Positions 45,401-54,088 of a DNA stretch of 64,000 bases are shown here, piece after piece; within the stretch, counting starts at the first letter, position 1; each line of letters opens with the position of its first letter. Made by a program: the position numbers and the translations under genes. Source of the stretch: Merdimonas faecis (GTDB lineage: Bacteria > Bacillota > Clostridia > Lachnospirales > Lachnospiraceae); contig NZ_MIEH01000025.1 of NCBI RefSeq assembly GCF_001754075.1, positions 62,001-126,000 on the forward strand, in the 5' to 3' direction. The notes beneath the pieces are model-generated. The model was not told where the DNA came from. It worked only from the letters and a program-made list of their open reading frames with translations, and did not search any database.

Positions 45401-46874
45401 CTTCTCTGGAGATTACCAGAGTAACGCACATAAATACACGGAGGTCATCTTCGGAGCCGGACAGACCTATCGAGCCGGGACCATTGCTACCCTGGCAGAT
45501 AAAACCGCATTCGGATATGTAAAGAATTATTATGAAGAGCGGGGACAGGGAAAACGAAACTGCGAGATCGACCGGATCGTTCAGGGGTGTACAGGAATCC
45601 GCAGGAGTACCGGACAGCATCCGGGCGGAATCATCGTTCTGCCACTGGGAGAAGAGATCAACTCCTTTACCCCGGTGCAGCATCCGGCCAACGATACGAC
45701 GACGGATATCGTGACCACCCATTTTGATTATCATTCGATTGACCACAACCTTCTGAAGCTGGATATTCTGGGACACGATGATCCGACCATGATCAAGACG
45801 CTGGAGGAGTATATCAGCTCTCCGGCTATGGACAATGAATATAATGAGACAGACAACCGTTTTGAAGCGACCAAGATCCCGCTTGATGACCAGGGAGTTA
45901 TGTCTTTGTTCCATGACACCTCAGCACTTGGCATCAAGCCGGACGACATTGGCGGCTGCCCGGTAGGGTGTCTTGGTATCCCGGAGTTTGGAACAGACTT
46001 CGTTATCCAGATGGTGGTAGATACCAAACCAAAGACACTTTCGGATCTGATCCGTATTTCCGGTCTTTCGCATGGAACGGACGTATGGCTGAATAACGCA
46101 CAGGAGCTGATCCGGAGCGGAAAGGCTACCATTTCCACGGCTATCTGTACCCGTGACGATATTATGACATATCTTATCAACCAGGGGCTTGACAGTGAGG
46201 AATCCTTTACCATCATGGAGCGTGTGCGTAAGGGAGCCGTGGCAAAAGGGAAGTGTAAGGAGTGGCCGGAGTTTAAGAAGGATATGGCGGAGCATGGCGT
46301 GCCGGACTGGTATATCTGGTCCTGTGAGAAGATCAAGTACATGTTCCCTAAGGCCCATGCGGCGGCCTATGTCATGATGGCTTACCGGATCGCTTACTGT
46401 AAGATCAATTATCCGCTGGCTTATTATGGAGCCTATTTCGGGATCCGTGCCGATGCATTCTCTTATGAGATCATGTGTCAGGGGAAAGAGGTCCTGCAGA
46501 AGTATATTGATGATTATAACAAACGGTCTAATTCCCTGAGTAAGAAGGAACAGGACACTATGAAGGATATGCATATCGTACAGGAGATGTATGCCAGAGG
46601 CTATGAATTTATGCCAATCGATATCTACCGGGCGAAGGCGACCAAGTTCCAGATCATTGACGGGAAGCTGATGCCGCCCTTTGTCAGCATCGACGGCATG
46701 GGTGAAAAGGCGGCCGAGGCGGTGGAAGAAGCGGCAAAGGACGGACCATATCTGTCCAGAGACGACTTCCGCCAGCGGACCAAGGCCAGCAAGACAGTGA
46801 TCGATTATATGGGAGATCTGGGGCTTCTGGGTGATCTGCCGGAGTCCAACCAGCTGTCACTGTTTGATCTGTAG
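42420..46874 (+). CDS. polC: DNA polymerase III PolC-type alpha subunit
   Basis: The 1484-residue replicative polymerase of low-GC Gram-positives. Order: N-terminal domains (1-230, with a charged coil at about 190-220), OB domain (about 235-345), PHP first part (ELHCHTKMSDMDGVSEVKDL, about 350), and an inserted 3-5 exonuclease (FDLETTGFSPIRDKIIEIGAV, about 442 on, with HHRAVDDAGATAEI). Then PHP second part, a zinc-binding segment CKKCHY...CGWDMPDKKCPVCG and the polymerase centre EPDIDLNFSGDYQ (about 990). All catalytic acids visible are intact. It overlaps ispG by 8 bp (ATGAGTAA), so the two are cotranscribed. Confidence 0.97.
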   Translation: MSKPFFEVFPTLKLNDDLWLLFEAAKVTKVVTNSNRDYIRVHLKSRHLIQKEHIYQVEQCLKDQLFARSRIQVKILEQYELSEQYTPENLMREYYDSLLLELNERSVVERNMLQNGEYSFEDGNILLLKMTDTIVAQGKRDSLTQYLTGVFEDRFHRPIEVRVVFEEPKDSKLKYNEEKLRMEVDAIRQQRKAIREEKEQKRQENQKEKEKKPENRSFFSARRRQPADASLIYGRDFDDEPIELSQVVTEMGEITIHGKVISFDTREIRNEKTIVMYAVTDFTDTIMVKMFVRNDQLPDILAEIKPGAFLKIKGVTAIDKYDRELTIASVTGIRKISDFTQSRQDTAPEKRVELHCHTKMSDMDGVSEVKDLVKRAHDWGHKAIAITDHGVAQAFPDANHYIETLDKDDPFKVIYGVEGYLVDDLTDVAVNEKGQSLDGTYVVFDLETTGFSPIRDKIIEIGAVKVENGKITDKFSTFVNPGVPIPFEITRLTSITDQMVMDSPGIETVLPQFLEFVGDAVLVAHNASFDVGFIEQNMRYQNLMPDFTSVDTVALARMLLPTLSKFKLNVVANALNISLENHHRAVDDAGATAEIFVKFVEMLHDRGIYDLTKLNHLGSQNENVIKKLPTYHVIILACNEVGRVNLYTLISKSHLEYYARRPRIPKSVLSKYREGLLVGSACEAGELYQALLNEKSDARIAKIVSFYDYLEIQPVGNNQFMIESDRVSNVNSVEDIRNLNRRIVKLGEQFGKPVVATCDVHFMDPEDEVYRRIIMAGKGFSDADEQAPLYLHTTDEMLEEFEYLGSAKAREIVIENPNKIADMIEKITPIRPDKCPPVIPDSDKQLREICYNKAHSMYGDPLPEVVTERLERELNSIISNGFAVMYIIAQKLVWKSNEDGYLVGSRGSVGSSFVATMAGITEVNPLSPHYYCKKCHYSDFDSEEVRAYAGGCGWDMPDKKCPVCGEPLTKDGFDIPFETFLGFKGNKEPDIDLNFSGDYQSNAHKYTEVIFGAGQTYRAGTIATLADKTAFGYVKNYYEERGQGKRNCEIDRIVQGCTGIRRSTGQHPGGIIVLPLGEEINSFTPVQHPANDTTTDIVTTHFDYHSIDHNLLKLDILGHDDPTMIKTLEEYISSPAMDNEYNETDNRFEATKIPLDDQGVMSLFHDTSALGIKPDDIGGCPVGCLGIPEFGTDFVIQMVVDTKPKTLSDLIRISGLSHGTDVWLNNAQELIRSGKATISTAICTRDDIMTYLINQGLDSEESFTIMERVRKGAVAKGKCKEWPEFKKDMAEHGVPDWYIWSCEKIKYMFPKAHAAAYVMMAYRIAYCKINYPLAYYGAYFGIRADAFSYEIMCQGKEVLQKYIDDYNKRSNSLSKKEQDTMKDMHIVQEMYARGYEFMPIDIYRAKATKFQIIDGKLMPPFVSIDGMGEKAAEAVEEAAKDGPYLSRDDFRQRTKASKTVIDYMGDLGLLGDLPESNQLSLFDL

Positions 46875-46882
46875 GGGAAAGA

Positions 46883-47449
46883 TCAACGCTGTTCTGCCAG
46901 TGCATTCGTGATAAGCCGGAATGTCAGCTTTGCCATATGCTCCGGGCTTTCCGGGGAGGCGGCAGCCAGCCAGGTCTTGATGAGGCCGACACAGCCGGAG
47001 AGGCAGAAAGCGTAAGAGTACTTAAGGTCATCTGACCGGTCAGGGAATGTTGCTTCGAGTACTTTCAGGCTGTGTTTTGACAAGATGGCTTCGATCCGGT
47101 GGAGAAAGGCAATGTCTCCGTTAGGACCTAAAAGCGCGGCGCAGATCGCTTTATTTTCTGCCAGAATGGCAAAGATGTCCTCAATAAAAGGAAAACTGTT
47201 TTCTCCGAAGGGGCTGACCGGGCGTGCCTGGATCAGCTCCTCGATCTTTTCCACCAGTTCATTTTCAATGCTTTCCATCATATCATAAATATCGCGGTAG
47301 TGAAGATAGAAAGTTGAGCGGTTGATATCAACCCGTTCGGTCAGTTCTGTTACAGTGATTTCATTAATCGCTTTTTCCCTCAGAAGTCCGGCAAGCCCAT
47401 TTTCCAGTTGTGTCTTGGTTTTCCGGACTCTTCTGTCTTTTGGATTCAT
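46883..47449 (-). CDS. TetR/AcrR-family transcriptional regulator
   Basis: A 188-residue regulator. The N-terminal helix-turn-helix is TKTQLENGLAGLL...ITVTELTERVDINRSTFYLHYRDIYDMMESIE, the standard TetR recognition helix with FYLHY. The C-terminal ligand domain has the TetR_C_33-like pattern. GTG 47461 is in frame, but GGAGGGAAAA sits before ATG 47449. It is divergent from the YhgE/Pip gene, so it most likely represses that gene and itself. Its end converges on polC with 8 bp between stops. Confidence 0.92.
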   Translation of the reverse strand: MNPKDRRVRKTKTQLENGLAGLLREKAINEITVTELTERVDINRSTFYLHYRDIYDMMESIENELVEKIEELIQARPVSPFGENSFPFIEDIFAILAENKAICAALLGPNGDIAFLHRIEAILSKHSLKVLEATFPDRSDDLKYSYAFCLSGCVGLIKTWLAAASPESPEHMAKLTFRLITNALAEQR

Positions 47450-47541
47450 TTTTCCCTCCACAGATTCTTAAAATTTCATAAACAACCGACATGGGAACAG
47501 AGATGTGTCGATTATCCGACGTTAGCTCCCATATCTGATGG

Positions 47542-47570
47542 TTGCTTCCTTTTCTTTTGTTCAGTATAAT
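47542..47570 (+). promoter_or_regulatory. Promoter of the YhgE/Pip gene
   Basis: TTGCTT (47542-47547), 17 bp, TATAAT (47565-47570), on the strand of the YhgE/Pip gene about 79 bp before its start. Confidence 0.65.
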
Positions 47571-47592
47571 GCAATCGGTTCTAAAAATCAAC

Positions 47593-47619
47593 ATGATGTC
47601 TATTAATAGAAATGATGTC
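47593..47619. promoter_or_regulatory. Candidate operator with ATGATGTC direct repeats
   Basis: ATGATGTC occurs at 47593-47600 and again at 47612-47619, flanking the palindrome TATTAATA (47601-47608). It lies just after the promoter in the TetR/YhgE gap, a place where a repressor would block transcription. Confidence 0.4.
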
Positions 47620-47648
47620 TTTCAACTGACAGAAAGGGGAAAATAAAC

Positions 47649-49967
47649 ATGGTCAGACAGGAGTGGAAGAAACTCTTCCATAACAAAATACTTTTATTGG
47701 TGGTTATTGCAGTCATCGCGATCCCATCTATCTACACAACCTTATTTTTGGGGTCTATGTGGGATCCATATGGAAAGGCAGACAAGCTTCCTGTTGCAGT
47801 GGTCAATCAGGATCAGGCTGCTTATTATGAAGGGAAGGAGATGAAGATCGGGGAGGAACTGACGGAGAAGCTAAAAGAGGACGATTCCCTGGATTTTCGC
47901 TTTACAGATGAAAAAACGGCGAAACAGTGGCTGGCAGACGGGAAATGCTACATGGTGATTACGATCCCGGAAGATTTTTCGGCAAATGCGGCCACTGTTA
48001 CAAGTGAAAATCCGAAAAAAATGGAACTTTCTTATGAGACGAATCCGGGAACCAACTATATTGCTTCTAAAATGAGCGAAACGGCAATGAAGAGTATGGA
48101 AAACTCTGTCCGGGAGAAAGTGACTACTGTTTATGCAAAAGTCATGTTTGACAGTATCAGAGAGGCCGGAGACGGGATGGCGGAAGCCGCGGATGGAAGC
48201 GGCCAGCTGGCAGACGGAGCAAAAGAAGCGGTTTCCGGAAGTGACAGGCTGGCAGAAAATCTGGGGATTTTGGCGGAGAGTACTCTGACCTTTCAAAACG
48301 GAGGAGAGACCCTGACAGAAGGGCTAAAGGAATATACCCGAGGGGTAGAGGCAGCAGGAGACGGCGCAAGGGAGCTGGACGAGGGGGCAGGGAAACTGGC
48401 CGATGCTGCCGGACAGCTTTCAGATGGGGCCGGGAGCCTGAAAAACGGAGCAGATACTTTGAATGACGGACTGCAGGCCATTGTGGGAGAAAGCCACGGA
48501 CAATCTCAGGCCCTGACAGATGGAGCCCGTTCGCTGAGTGAAGGACTGGCTGCATTTTCGGGAGCCCTTTCCCAGATGCCTGCTTCTTCGGATCTGTCAG
48601 GTTATGCGCAGCAGATGAAGGAAACTTCCGCTGCACTCGGCGGGGCGCCGGCTGCGTCGGATCCCTCCTATCTGGCAGGACAGATCGAAGCAGCCGTGGA
48701 GGCGAAAGATACAGAACAGTTGGCAGCGCTGGCCCGGCAAGCGCTTCAGGAAGCCCAGGTTAATTATCAAAGCGCTCAGACTGTGAGCAGCCAGGTTTCC
48801 CAGGCTCAGACTGCGCTTTCCCAGGCAGGGGATCTCCTGTCGGCAGCGTCAAATTCGACAGAAGGCCTGCAAACGCTGACATCGCAGGCGAAGGTACTGG
48901 AAGAAAAGTCGGCTGCGCTGGCAGACGGCGTGCAGACTTATACAGCGGGGGTAGATCAGGCGGCAGACGGAAGCGCCGCTCTTGCATCAGGGATGGAAAC
49001 TTTTGCTGCATCCGCACAGCAGGCTGAAAATGGCATCAGGTCATTGAAACTGGGTTCATCTTCTCTGGCGAACGGAGCAGAACAGCTAAATGGAGCATCT
49101 CCCAAGCTGGTAACCGGTGCGAATGAGCTTACCAAAGGAGCAGAAAAGATCCATACAGGCGCAGAACAGTTAAGAGACGGAAGCGGGCAGCTTAGTACAG
49201 GGCTTTTAAAGGTACAGGATGGAGCAGACGCTCTGGCTTCAGGGTTAAAAGAGGGGACAGATAAGGTTAGAAAGGCCAACACAGGTGATAATGCAGCGGA
49301 GATGGTTGCGGCTCCGGTGGATACCAGAGAAAGCCAGATGACAGATATGCCCAATAACGGACACGCGATGGCTCCCTACATGATGTCAGTGGGACTTTGG
49401 GTCGGTTGCATTGCCTTTAGTCTGATGTATCCTTTGAACAGCTACAGTGGAAAATTACGCTCCGGAAAAGCATGGTGGCGCAGCAAGGCTACAGTTCTCT
49501 ATACGGTAGCAGTTTTGCAGGCATTGGTAATGCTGGGCGCGCTCCATCTATTTGACGGATTTGCACCTGCCAGATGGGGAGAAACCATTCTGACAGCCTG
49601 TGTGGCTTCTGTAGCATTTATGTCTATTATGTATTTCTTTACTGATCTGTTCGGGAAGGCAGGAAGCTTTCTGATGCTGATCTTTATGGTGGTACAGCTG
49701 GCGGGATCGGCCGGGACCTACCCGTTGGAAGTCTCCGGCAGCTTCGTGCCGGCCCTTCATGGATGGGTACCTTTTACGTATACCGTACAGGCTTTCCGGA
49801 GTACCATCAGCGGCGGGGAAAGTATCCGGGGATGTCTGGTCTATCTTCTGATCCTGGCGGCAGTATTTACTCTGTTTACTATTGGTGCGTTCCGGATCCG
49901 GGCGCACAGGATCCGGGAAGAAAAGCCGCTTCTGATGGACTGGCTGGAGTGTCATGGGCTGGGATAG
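47649..49967 (+). CDS. YhgE/Pip-family membrane protein
   Basis: A 772-residue membrane protein of the YhgE/Pip (phage infection protein) family. It has one N-terminal helix (LLLVVIAVIAIPSIYTTLFLG), a domain with VAVVNQDQAA typical of ABC-2-like proteins, and a very long extracellular region with many imperfect repeats of the type LADGAxxLxxGA (about 180-560). About five C-terminal helices follow (SVGLWVGCIAFSLMYPL onward). Relatives are phage receptors or transport factors linked to type VII secretion and lipids. The control by an adjacent TetR regulator is common for drug-responsive exporters. Confidence 0.9.
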   Translation: MVRQEWKKLFHNKILLLVVIAVIAIPSIYTTLFLGSMWDPYGKADKLPVAVVNQDQAAYYEGKEMKIGEELTEKLKEDDSLDFRFTDEKTAKQWLADGKCYMVITIPEDFSANAATVTSENPKKMELSYETNPGTNYIASKMSETAMKSMENSVREKVTTVYAKVMFDSIREAGDGMAEAADGSGQLADGAKEAVSGSDRLAENLGILAESTLTFQNGGETLTEGLKEYTRGVEAAGDGARELDEGAGKLADAAGQLSDGAGSLKNGADTLNDGLQAIVGESHGQSQALTDGARSLSEGLAAFSGALSQMPASSDLSGYAQQMKETSAALGGAPAASDPSYLAGQIEAAVEAKDTEQLAALARQALQEAQVNYQSAQTVSSQVSQAQTALSQAGDLLSAASNSTEGLQTLTSQAKVLEEKSAALADGVQTYTAGVDQAADGSAALASGMETFAASAQQAENGIRSLKLGSSSLANGAEQLNGASPKLVTGANELTKGAEKIHTGAEQLRDGSGQLSTGLLKVQDGADALASGLKEGTDKVRKANTGDNAAEMVAAPVDTRESQMTDMPNNGHAMAPYMMSVGLWVGCIAFSLMYPLNSYSGKLRSGKAWWRSKATVLYTVAVLQALVMLGALHLFDGFAPARWGETILTACVASVAFMSIMYFFTDLFGKAGSFLMLIFMVVQLAGSAGTYPLEVSGSFVPALHGWVPFTYTVQAFRSTISGGESIRGCLVYLLILAAVFTLFTIGAFRIRAHRIREEKPLLMDWLECHGLG

Positions 49968-50067
49968 GATATTCGTGATGATAAAAGATAAATATATCTT
50001 GCAAATACATATTGATTTATTTTACTATATAGAATAATGAAATTAATATGAAAAGGAGATGGCTATT

Positions 50068-50346
50068 ATGATCTTTATATATCCTGCGGTTTTCCGCAAA
50101 GAAGGAGATGGACGCTATCATGCGTTTTTCCCGGATCTGGAATGTTGTGAAGCTTCTGGCGATACCCTGGATGATGCCATTGACAATGCCAATGACGCTG
50201 CCAAGACCTGGATTGGCGTAGAGCTGGAAGAGGACGAGCCGATCCTGCCGCACGTTTCTGATCCGGAAGATATTGAGACTCAGGACGGCGATATCGTCCG
50301 TAATATTTCTATTAATATACGGTTTTACGAAGGGTGGGACGAATAG
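50068..50346 (+). CDS. HicB-like antitoxin-domain protein, no HicA partner
   Basis: A 92-residue protein with the HicB partial RNase-H fold: MIFIYPAVFRKEGDGRYHAFFPDLECCEASGDT and DDAIDNANDAAKTWI. There is no ribbon-helix-helix or HTH extension at the C-terminus, and no HicA-like gene (small basic dsRNA-binding protein) on either side. It may be solitary or have lost its toxin. AAAAGGAG at 50051-50058 overlaps ATG 50059 too closely, so ATG 50068 is preferred. A terminator follows. Confidence 0.82.
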   Translation: MIFIYPAVFRKEGDGRYHAFFPDLECCEASGDTLDDAIDNANDAAKTWIGVELEEDEPILPHVSDPEDIETQDGDIVRNISINIRFYEGWDE

Positions 50347-50362
50347 CCTGTGAAAGTCTTAT

Positions 50363-50397
50363 GGGGCTGTCTTTTCAGAACAGCCCCTCTTTAAATT
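50363..50397 (+). terminator. Terminator after the HicB-like gene
   Basis: Perfect stem GGGGCTGT / ACAGCCCC (50363-50370 and 50380-50387), 9 nt loop, then TCTTTAAATTT. It lies between convergent genes. Confidence 0.78.
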
Positions 50398-50398
50398 T

Positions 50399-51082
50399 CT
50401 ACAGCAATTCCTTGATTCCGGTTTCCGTATATAGGTCTTTTATGTTCACTTTTTTTACACTCAGTTTTTCCTTTTTGGAATCTACAGAGGTGATCTCCAG
50501 CGTTTCATCGCCCGTCAGCTTCTCTACCTGGCCGTCTGGCGCAACAATCGTATTTTCATCAAGAAATGTTATCGTTAGATAGTCACCTCGTTCAATTTCT
50601 TTATAAAAAGGGTTCACATTCCATTTTACAATCTCTACCGTTTTCCAGTCGCCATCTGCTGTCCTGCCAATTCTAATATAATCGCCATTGTCCTTTGGCT
50701 CAAAACTGATCGTTACCACTCCGTCCTCATTTAAGGAAGTAATTTTCATATCCTCAAAATCAGCAGTCACACCTGTGCCAACGTAACTTTCATATGCCGT
50801 TGCAATAATGCTAAAGATAATCATGCATATGAAAACGGTCTTGATAATTGATCTGACCGTCTTTTTTTTCAACTTTTTAAACGGATAAATCTCTTCCTGG
50901 ATCTCTTCTGCTGTTTTCTTTACATATCTTTCAGAAACCATTTCTGTTTTCATAGCTTCCAGATGCTTCCTGCAGTCCTTGCACTCCTGCAAATGCTCTT
51001 CAATAGCCTGATTGCTTTCAGCGCTTGTTAGTTCATCCAGATAGCTCGGTAATAAGTCTCTGATAATCTCACACTTCATCAT
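50399..51082 (-). CDS. Membrane anti-sigma factor with zinc-finger (zf-HC2) domain
   Basis: A 227-residue single-pass protein. The N-terminal ZAS motif is HLQECKDC (H-x3-C-x2-C) within MKCEIIRDLLPSYLDELTS, which binds the sigma factor. One helix (about 88-108, SIIKTVFICMIIFSIIATAYES) leads to an outer domain of about 120 residues with beta-like composition and no recognised family. It is translated from the same transcript as the ECF sigma gene (14 bp overlap). Release of sigma presumably needs an external signal. Confidence 0.9.
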   Translation of the reverse strand: MMKCEIIRDLLPSYLDELTSAESNQAIEEHLQECKDCRKHLEAMKTEMVSERYVKKTAEEIQEEIYPFKKLKKKTVRSIIKTVFICMIIFSIIATAYESYVGTGVTADFEDMKITSLNEDGVVTISFEPKDNGDYIRIGRTADGDWKTVEIVKWNVNPFYKEIERGDYLTITFLDENTIVAPDGQVEKLTGDETLEITSVDSKKEKLSVKKVNIKDLYTETGIKELL

Positions 51083-51560
51083 GATTCCCGCCTTTCACAA
51101 TTTTTTGCTTTGCCCGGTAATAGGTAACTCTGGCCCAATTTTCATTTTTTCCGAACAGCTCACCGATTTCTTTAAACGAAAATGCTCCGGTAACCCGCAG
51201 AAGTACCACTTCTTTTGCAGTTTCGTCCAAAACATGTACTTTCCTGAATAATTCCATTTTCTCTTCCCTTATATTGAAACGATCCTCCACCGGCATGTCC
51301 TTTGAAAGGATGTCTTCTGTCAGCGGGCTTGTACCTTTTCTCTTTCGGTGCTCTACTTCCTGATACCATAAATGTTTGGCAATCTGGCAAAGCCATGTAG
51401 ATACTTTGCAGCTCCCGTCATATCGGTTTGCGGAACGTACTGCCTGATAAAATGTTTCCTGGGTCAGTTCCTCTGCCATATCCTCTTCATAACAAAGGGA
51501 AAGCAAGAACTTATACACTACCGTTACATATTCTCTGTATACAGAATCCATATCCAGCAT
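51069..51560 (-). CDS. ECF-subfamily RNA polymerase sigma factor
   Basis: A 163-residue sigma-70 family protein with only regions 2 and 4. Region 2 has LCYEEDMAEELTQETFYQAVRS and WLCQIAKHLWYQEVEHRKRK; region 4 has VLLRVTGAFSFKEIGELFGKNENWARVTYYRAKQK. It is the cognate of the anti-sigma factor downstream. An ECF-like promoter (51583-51610) precedes it, so autoregulation is likely. Confidence 0.93.
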   Translation of the reverse strand: MLDMDSVYREYVTVVYKFLLSLCYEEDMAEELTQETFYQAVRSANRYDGSCKVSTWLCQIAKHLWYQEVEHRKRKGTSPLTEDILSKDMPVEDRFNIREEKMELFRKVHVLDETAKEVVLLRVTGAFSFKEIGELFGKNENWARVTYYRAKQKIVKGGNHDEV

Positions 51561-51582
51561 GCTCTCACCTCTCTTTGCTTAT

Positions 51583-51610
51583 ATATCGGGAAAAGCGGGA
51601 TTTCGTTACA
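51583..51610 (-). promoter_or_regulatory. Putative ECF-type promoter of the sigma gene
   Basis: On the minus strand TGTAAC (plus 51605-51610), 16 bp, CGATAT (plus 51583-51588). TGWAAC at -35 and a CG-starting -10 are the usual ECF pattern. It sits 23 bp before the sigma start codon. Confidence 0.45.
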
Positions 51611-51678
51611 GATTAATTTCATTTTCTTTACGAAATTATCATATCAAGATTTCCTCTGTGGGTATATAAAAAAATGCT

Positions 51679-51714
51679 AAAAAACGCTGAAGCCTCATGA
51701 CCTCAGCGTTTTTT
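51679..51714. terminator. Bidirectional terminator
   Basis: AAAAAACGCTGA (51679-51690) and TCAGCGTTTTTT (51703-51714) form a 12 bp stem with a 12 nt loop. On the minus strand it ends the permease transcript; the A and T tracts make it work both ways. Confidence 0.85.
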
Positions 51715-51754
51715 GTAAGGGACTATTTGACAGTCCCGTTTGATTCTATTTCCT

Positions 51755-53095
51755 TTATTTTGCCGTCTCTTCTTTCGGCAGGATCAAATTCAGAAGAATA
51801 GCCATTAAGGTAGCCACAACTACAGGTGAGCTTCCAAATACAGTGGTGACCCACTCCGGGAAAGTAGCAAGGGATCCGGAAGCCTGGGTAATACCCATTC
51901 CCAGTGCAACAGACAGTCCGACGATGGAAGTGTTGCGGAAGTTCATTTCCTGCTGGAAGATCAGCTTGATCCCGGTCATGGCGATGGAAGCGAAGACCGA
52001 AATGGTGGCGCCGCCCAGCACACACTGCGGGATGGTGGTCAGCAGACCGGAAAACTTTGGTACAAAGCCGGCGATCATCAGGATGACGGCTGCCAGACCA
52101 AGGACACAACGGTTGATGACTTTTGTGGTGGTGACGATTCCTACGTTCTGGCTGTAGGTGGCTGTAGGAAGTCCTCCAAAGAAGGCGCATAAGATATTGC
52201 TGATTCCGTACATAATGATGCCGCCCTGCAGCTCCTTGTTCTCCGGCATCCGGTTCATGCTTCCGGAGGTAGTGGCTGAAAAATCACCGATAGCCTGGAT
52301 TGAGTTGATAGCAAACAGGAGGCCGATGGCTACGCAGGCGGAGGGCTCAAAGCTCATAGAAAAATGCATCGGCTGGGGAAGCTGGAATAACCCTGCGGAC
52401 TGTACTCCGGACAGGTCAACCAGACCGAAAGGAACAGCCAGGATATAGCCGGCAATGATTCCAACCAGGATAGAGGCCAGCTTTAAAAATCCTCTGGCAA
52501 AATGATTCAGTCCTGTTACCACTGCAAGGGTGAAGAAAGCTACCAGCCAGTTTTGCCAGGAGCCGTAGATTTCACTGGAGGTACCGCCTGCCATGTAATT
52601 AACAGCGGTAGGATACAGAGAAAGGCCGATCGTAAAAACGACGGTTCCTGTTACGAGAGGCGGGAACAGCATGCGGATCTTTCGGATACAAAATCCTACG
52701 ATGATGGCAATGACTCCTCCCACTACCTGGGCTCCCAGGATGGTGGCAATATCATAGGTGCCTGCGATAGCCTGCATACTGGGTACATAAGCAAAGCTGA
52801 TGCCCAGGATGACCGGAAGGGCGCTTCCCAGCTGGAAGTTCCCGAATTTAATGAAGGGGAACAACTGAAGAAGCGTGCTGATCGCAGAACAAAATAATGC
52901 GGCCTGGATCAGGATGACACGGTCCTGGGCACTGATGCCTGCCACACCGGCCACGATAATGGAGGGCGTTACACAGCCTACGATCATGGCAACAACGTGC
53001 TGCATGGCCAGAGGGAGCGCCTGGCCGAAAGACGGAACACCATTCAGTTCAAATACAGACGCATGCTCTTTTTTAACAGACGGATTCGGGTTCAT
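51755..53095 (-). CDS. NCS2-family nucleobase permease (xanthine/urate/uracil type)
   Basis: A 446-residue membrane transporter with about 14 helices. LPLAMQHVVAMIVGCVTPSII at the N-terminus, the GSALPVILGISFA loop, TGTVVFTIGLSLYP, INSIQAIGDFSATTSGS and GGLPTATYSQNVGIVTTTKV match NCS2 proton symporters. The SQNVG form of the last motif is seen in xanthine and urate permeases, so a purine base is more likely than uracil. It follows the DUF368 gene by 30 bp in the same direction. No purine riboswitch was seen. Confidence 0.9.
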   Translation of the reverse strand: MNPNPSVKKEHASVFELNGVPSFGQALPLAMQHVVAMIVGCVTPSIIVAGVAGISAQDRVILIQAALFCSAISTLLQLFPFIKFGNFQLGSALPVILGISFAYVPSMQAIAGTYDIATILGAQVVGGVIAIIVGFCIRKIRMLFPPLVTGTVVFTIGLSLYPTAVNYMAGGTSSEIYGSWQNWLVAFFTLAVVTGLNHFARGFLKLASILVGIIAGYILAVPFGLVDLSGVQSAGLFQLPQPMHFSMSFEPSACVAIGLLFAINSIQAIGDFSATTSGSMNRMPENKELQGGIIMYGISNILCAFFGGLPTATYSQNVGIVTTTKVINRCVLGLAAVILMIAGFVPKFSGLLTTIPQCVLGGATISVFASIAMTGIKLIFQQEMNFRNTSIVGLSVALGMGITQASGSLATFPEWVTTVFGSSPVVVATLMAILLNLILPKEETAK

Positions 53096-53125
53096 GTTTG
53101 GTTCTCTCCTTTGTATAAGCTAATA

Positions 53126-53971
53126 TTATTTAACCTCCACTCTGCTGTTAAATTTATCCAGCAGGAGTGCGGCGATCACACCAACGACAAGACAGATGAT
53201 ATTTACAATGCATCCGGTGACAGAAGCAGTAAAACTGGAGAACGGGATGATCATCACAGTAGCGGCAATGACAATTCCGATAATTCCATGGAAGGCCAGA
53301 GAGTAAAAATGGTCAAACAGCGCATTGACAGCTTTTGCCAGGCAGATGACAGTAACCAGAGCTCCGATCCCCCCGGGAATCAGTACCTGAAAATCCAGAT
53401 GGCCGATACCGTCCACGAAAGGCGTATAAAGCCCCAGCGGCATCAAAAGGGTGGAAAAGCTCATGCCAGGTGCGATCACGCTCAGAGCCAGGCAGAATCC
53501 GCAGAACAGGTAGGAGATAAAGTTTGCCTCGATCTCTACAGAAGCCATGTTCAACCCGCCAAGCAGAGCAAATATTACGATCATACAGACCACCAGGGAA
53601 ACGTAGGAGCCTTTTGCCACGCCTTCCTCCCGGGCTTCCCGGAACAGAGAGGGGAGCATCCCGCTGATCAGTCCGATAAACAGGCAGACAGAAGGATCCG
53701 GATATTTATTCAGGAAAAAGGCCAGCAGATTGGCGATGCCAAGGAAACCGACGGCCCCTCCGATAAACACCGGGATCAGCGGCGGCACGTGAGTTTTAAA
53801 ATTTTTGAAAGGGTTCGATAAAAGCTCCATGATCGGTTTATAGATGCCGAAGATGACGCTTAAGACTCCGCCGGAAATTCCGGGAAGGACAGCGCCAAGT
53901 CCGATAAAAGCGCCTTGTACTACCCGGAACAGGAATAGCATTGGAGTATTCTTATTCTGTTTCTTAGTCAT
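53126..53971 (-). CDS. DUF368 family membrane protein
   Basis: A 281-residue membrane protein with about eight helices. VVQGAFIGLGAVLPGISGGVLSVIFGIYKPIMELL at the start and a second repeat VIAPGMSFSTLLMPLGLYTPF mark the DUF368 family. Members were recently linked to undecaprenyl-phosphate recycling across the membrane. That role would fit a Gram-positive envelope but rests on family knowledge. It is upstream of the permease gene in one direction, 30 bp away. Confidence 0.9.
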   Translation of the reverse strand: MTKKQNKNTPMLFLFRVVQGAFIGLGAVLPGISGGVLSVIFGIYKPIMELLSNPFKNFKTHVPPLIPVFIGGAVGFLGIANLLAFFLNKYPDPSVCLFIGLISGMLPSLFREAREEGVAKGSYVSLVVCMIVIFALLGGLNMASVEIEANFISYLFCGFCLALSVIAPGMSFSTLLMPLGLYTPFVDGIGHLDFQVLIPGGIGALVTVICLAKAVNALFDHFYSLAFHGIIGIVIAATVMIIPFSSFTASVTGCIVNIICLVVGVIAALLLDKFNSRVEVK

Positions 53972-54088
53972 AACATACCTCTTTTTTTCTATATTTTATT
54001 ACAACATATCTACTATAGCACATATACCATGCAGATTCTATGTGAAAATCAGAGAATTTCTCTCCCGGGCCGCCGCTGCGGATGGGCT

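Noticed and set aside
45243-46574. Long minus-strand frames opposite polC
   Set aside because: The polymerase frame has all conserved motifs; these are shadow frames in high-codon-bias sequence.
52997-53821. 274-codon plus-strand frame
   Set aside because: Antisense to the start of the permease and the DUF368 gene, both with clear family motifs; the translation is rich in His, Gln and Arg and has no domain.
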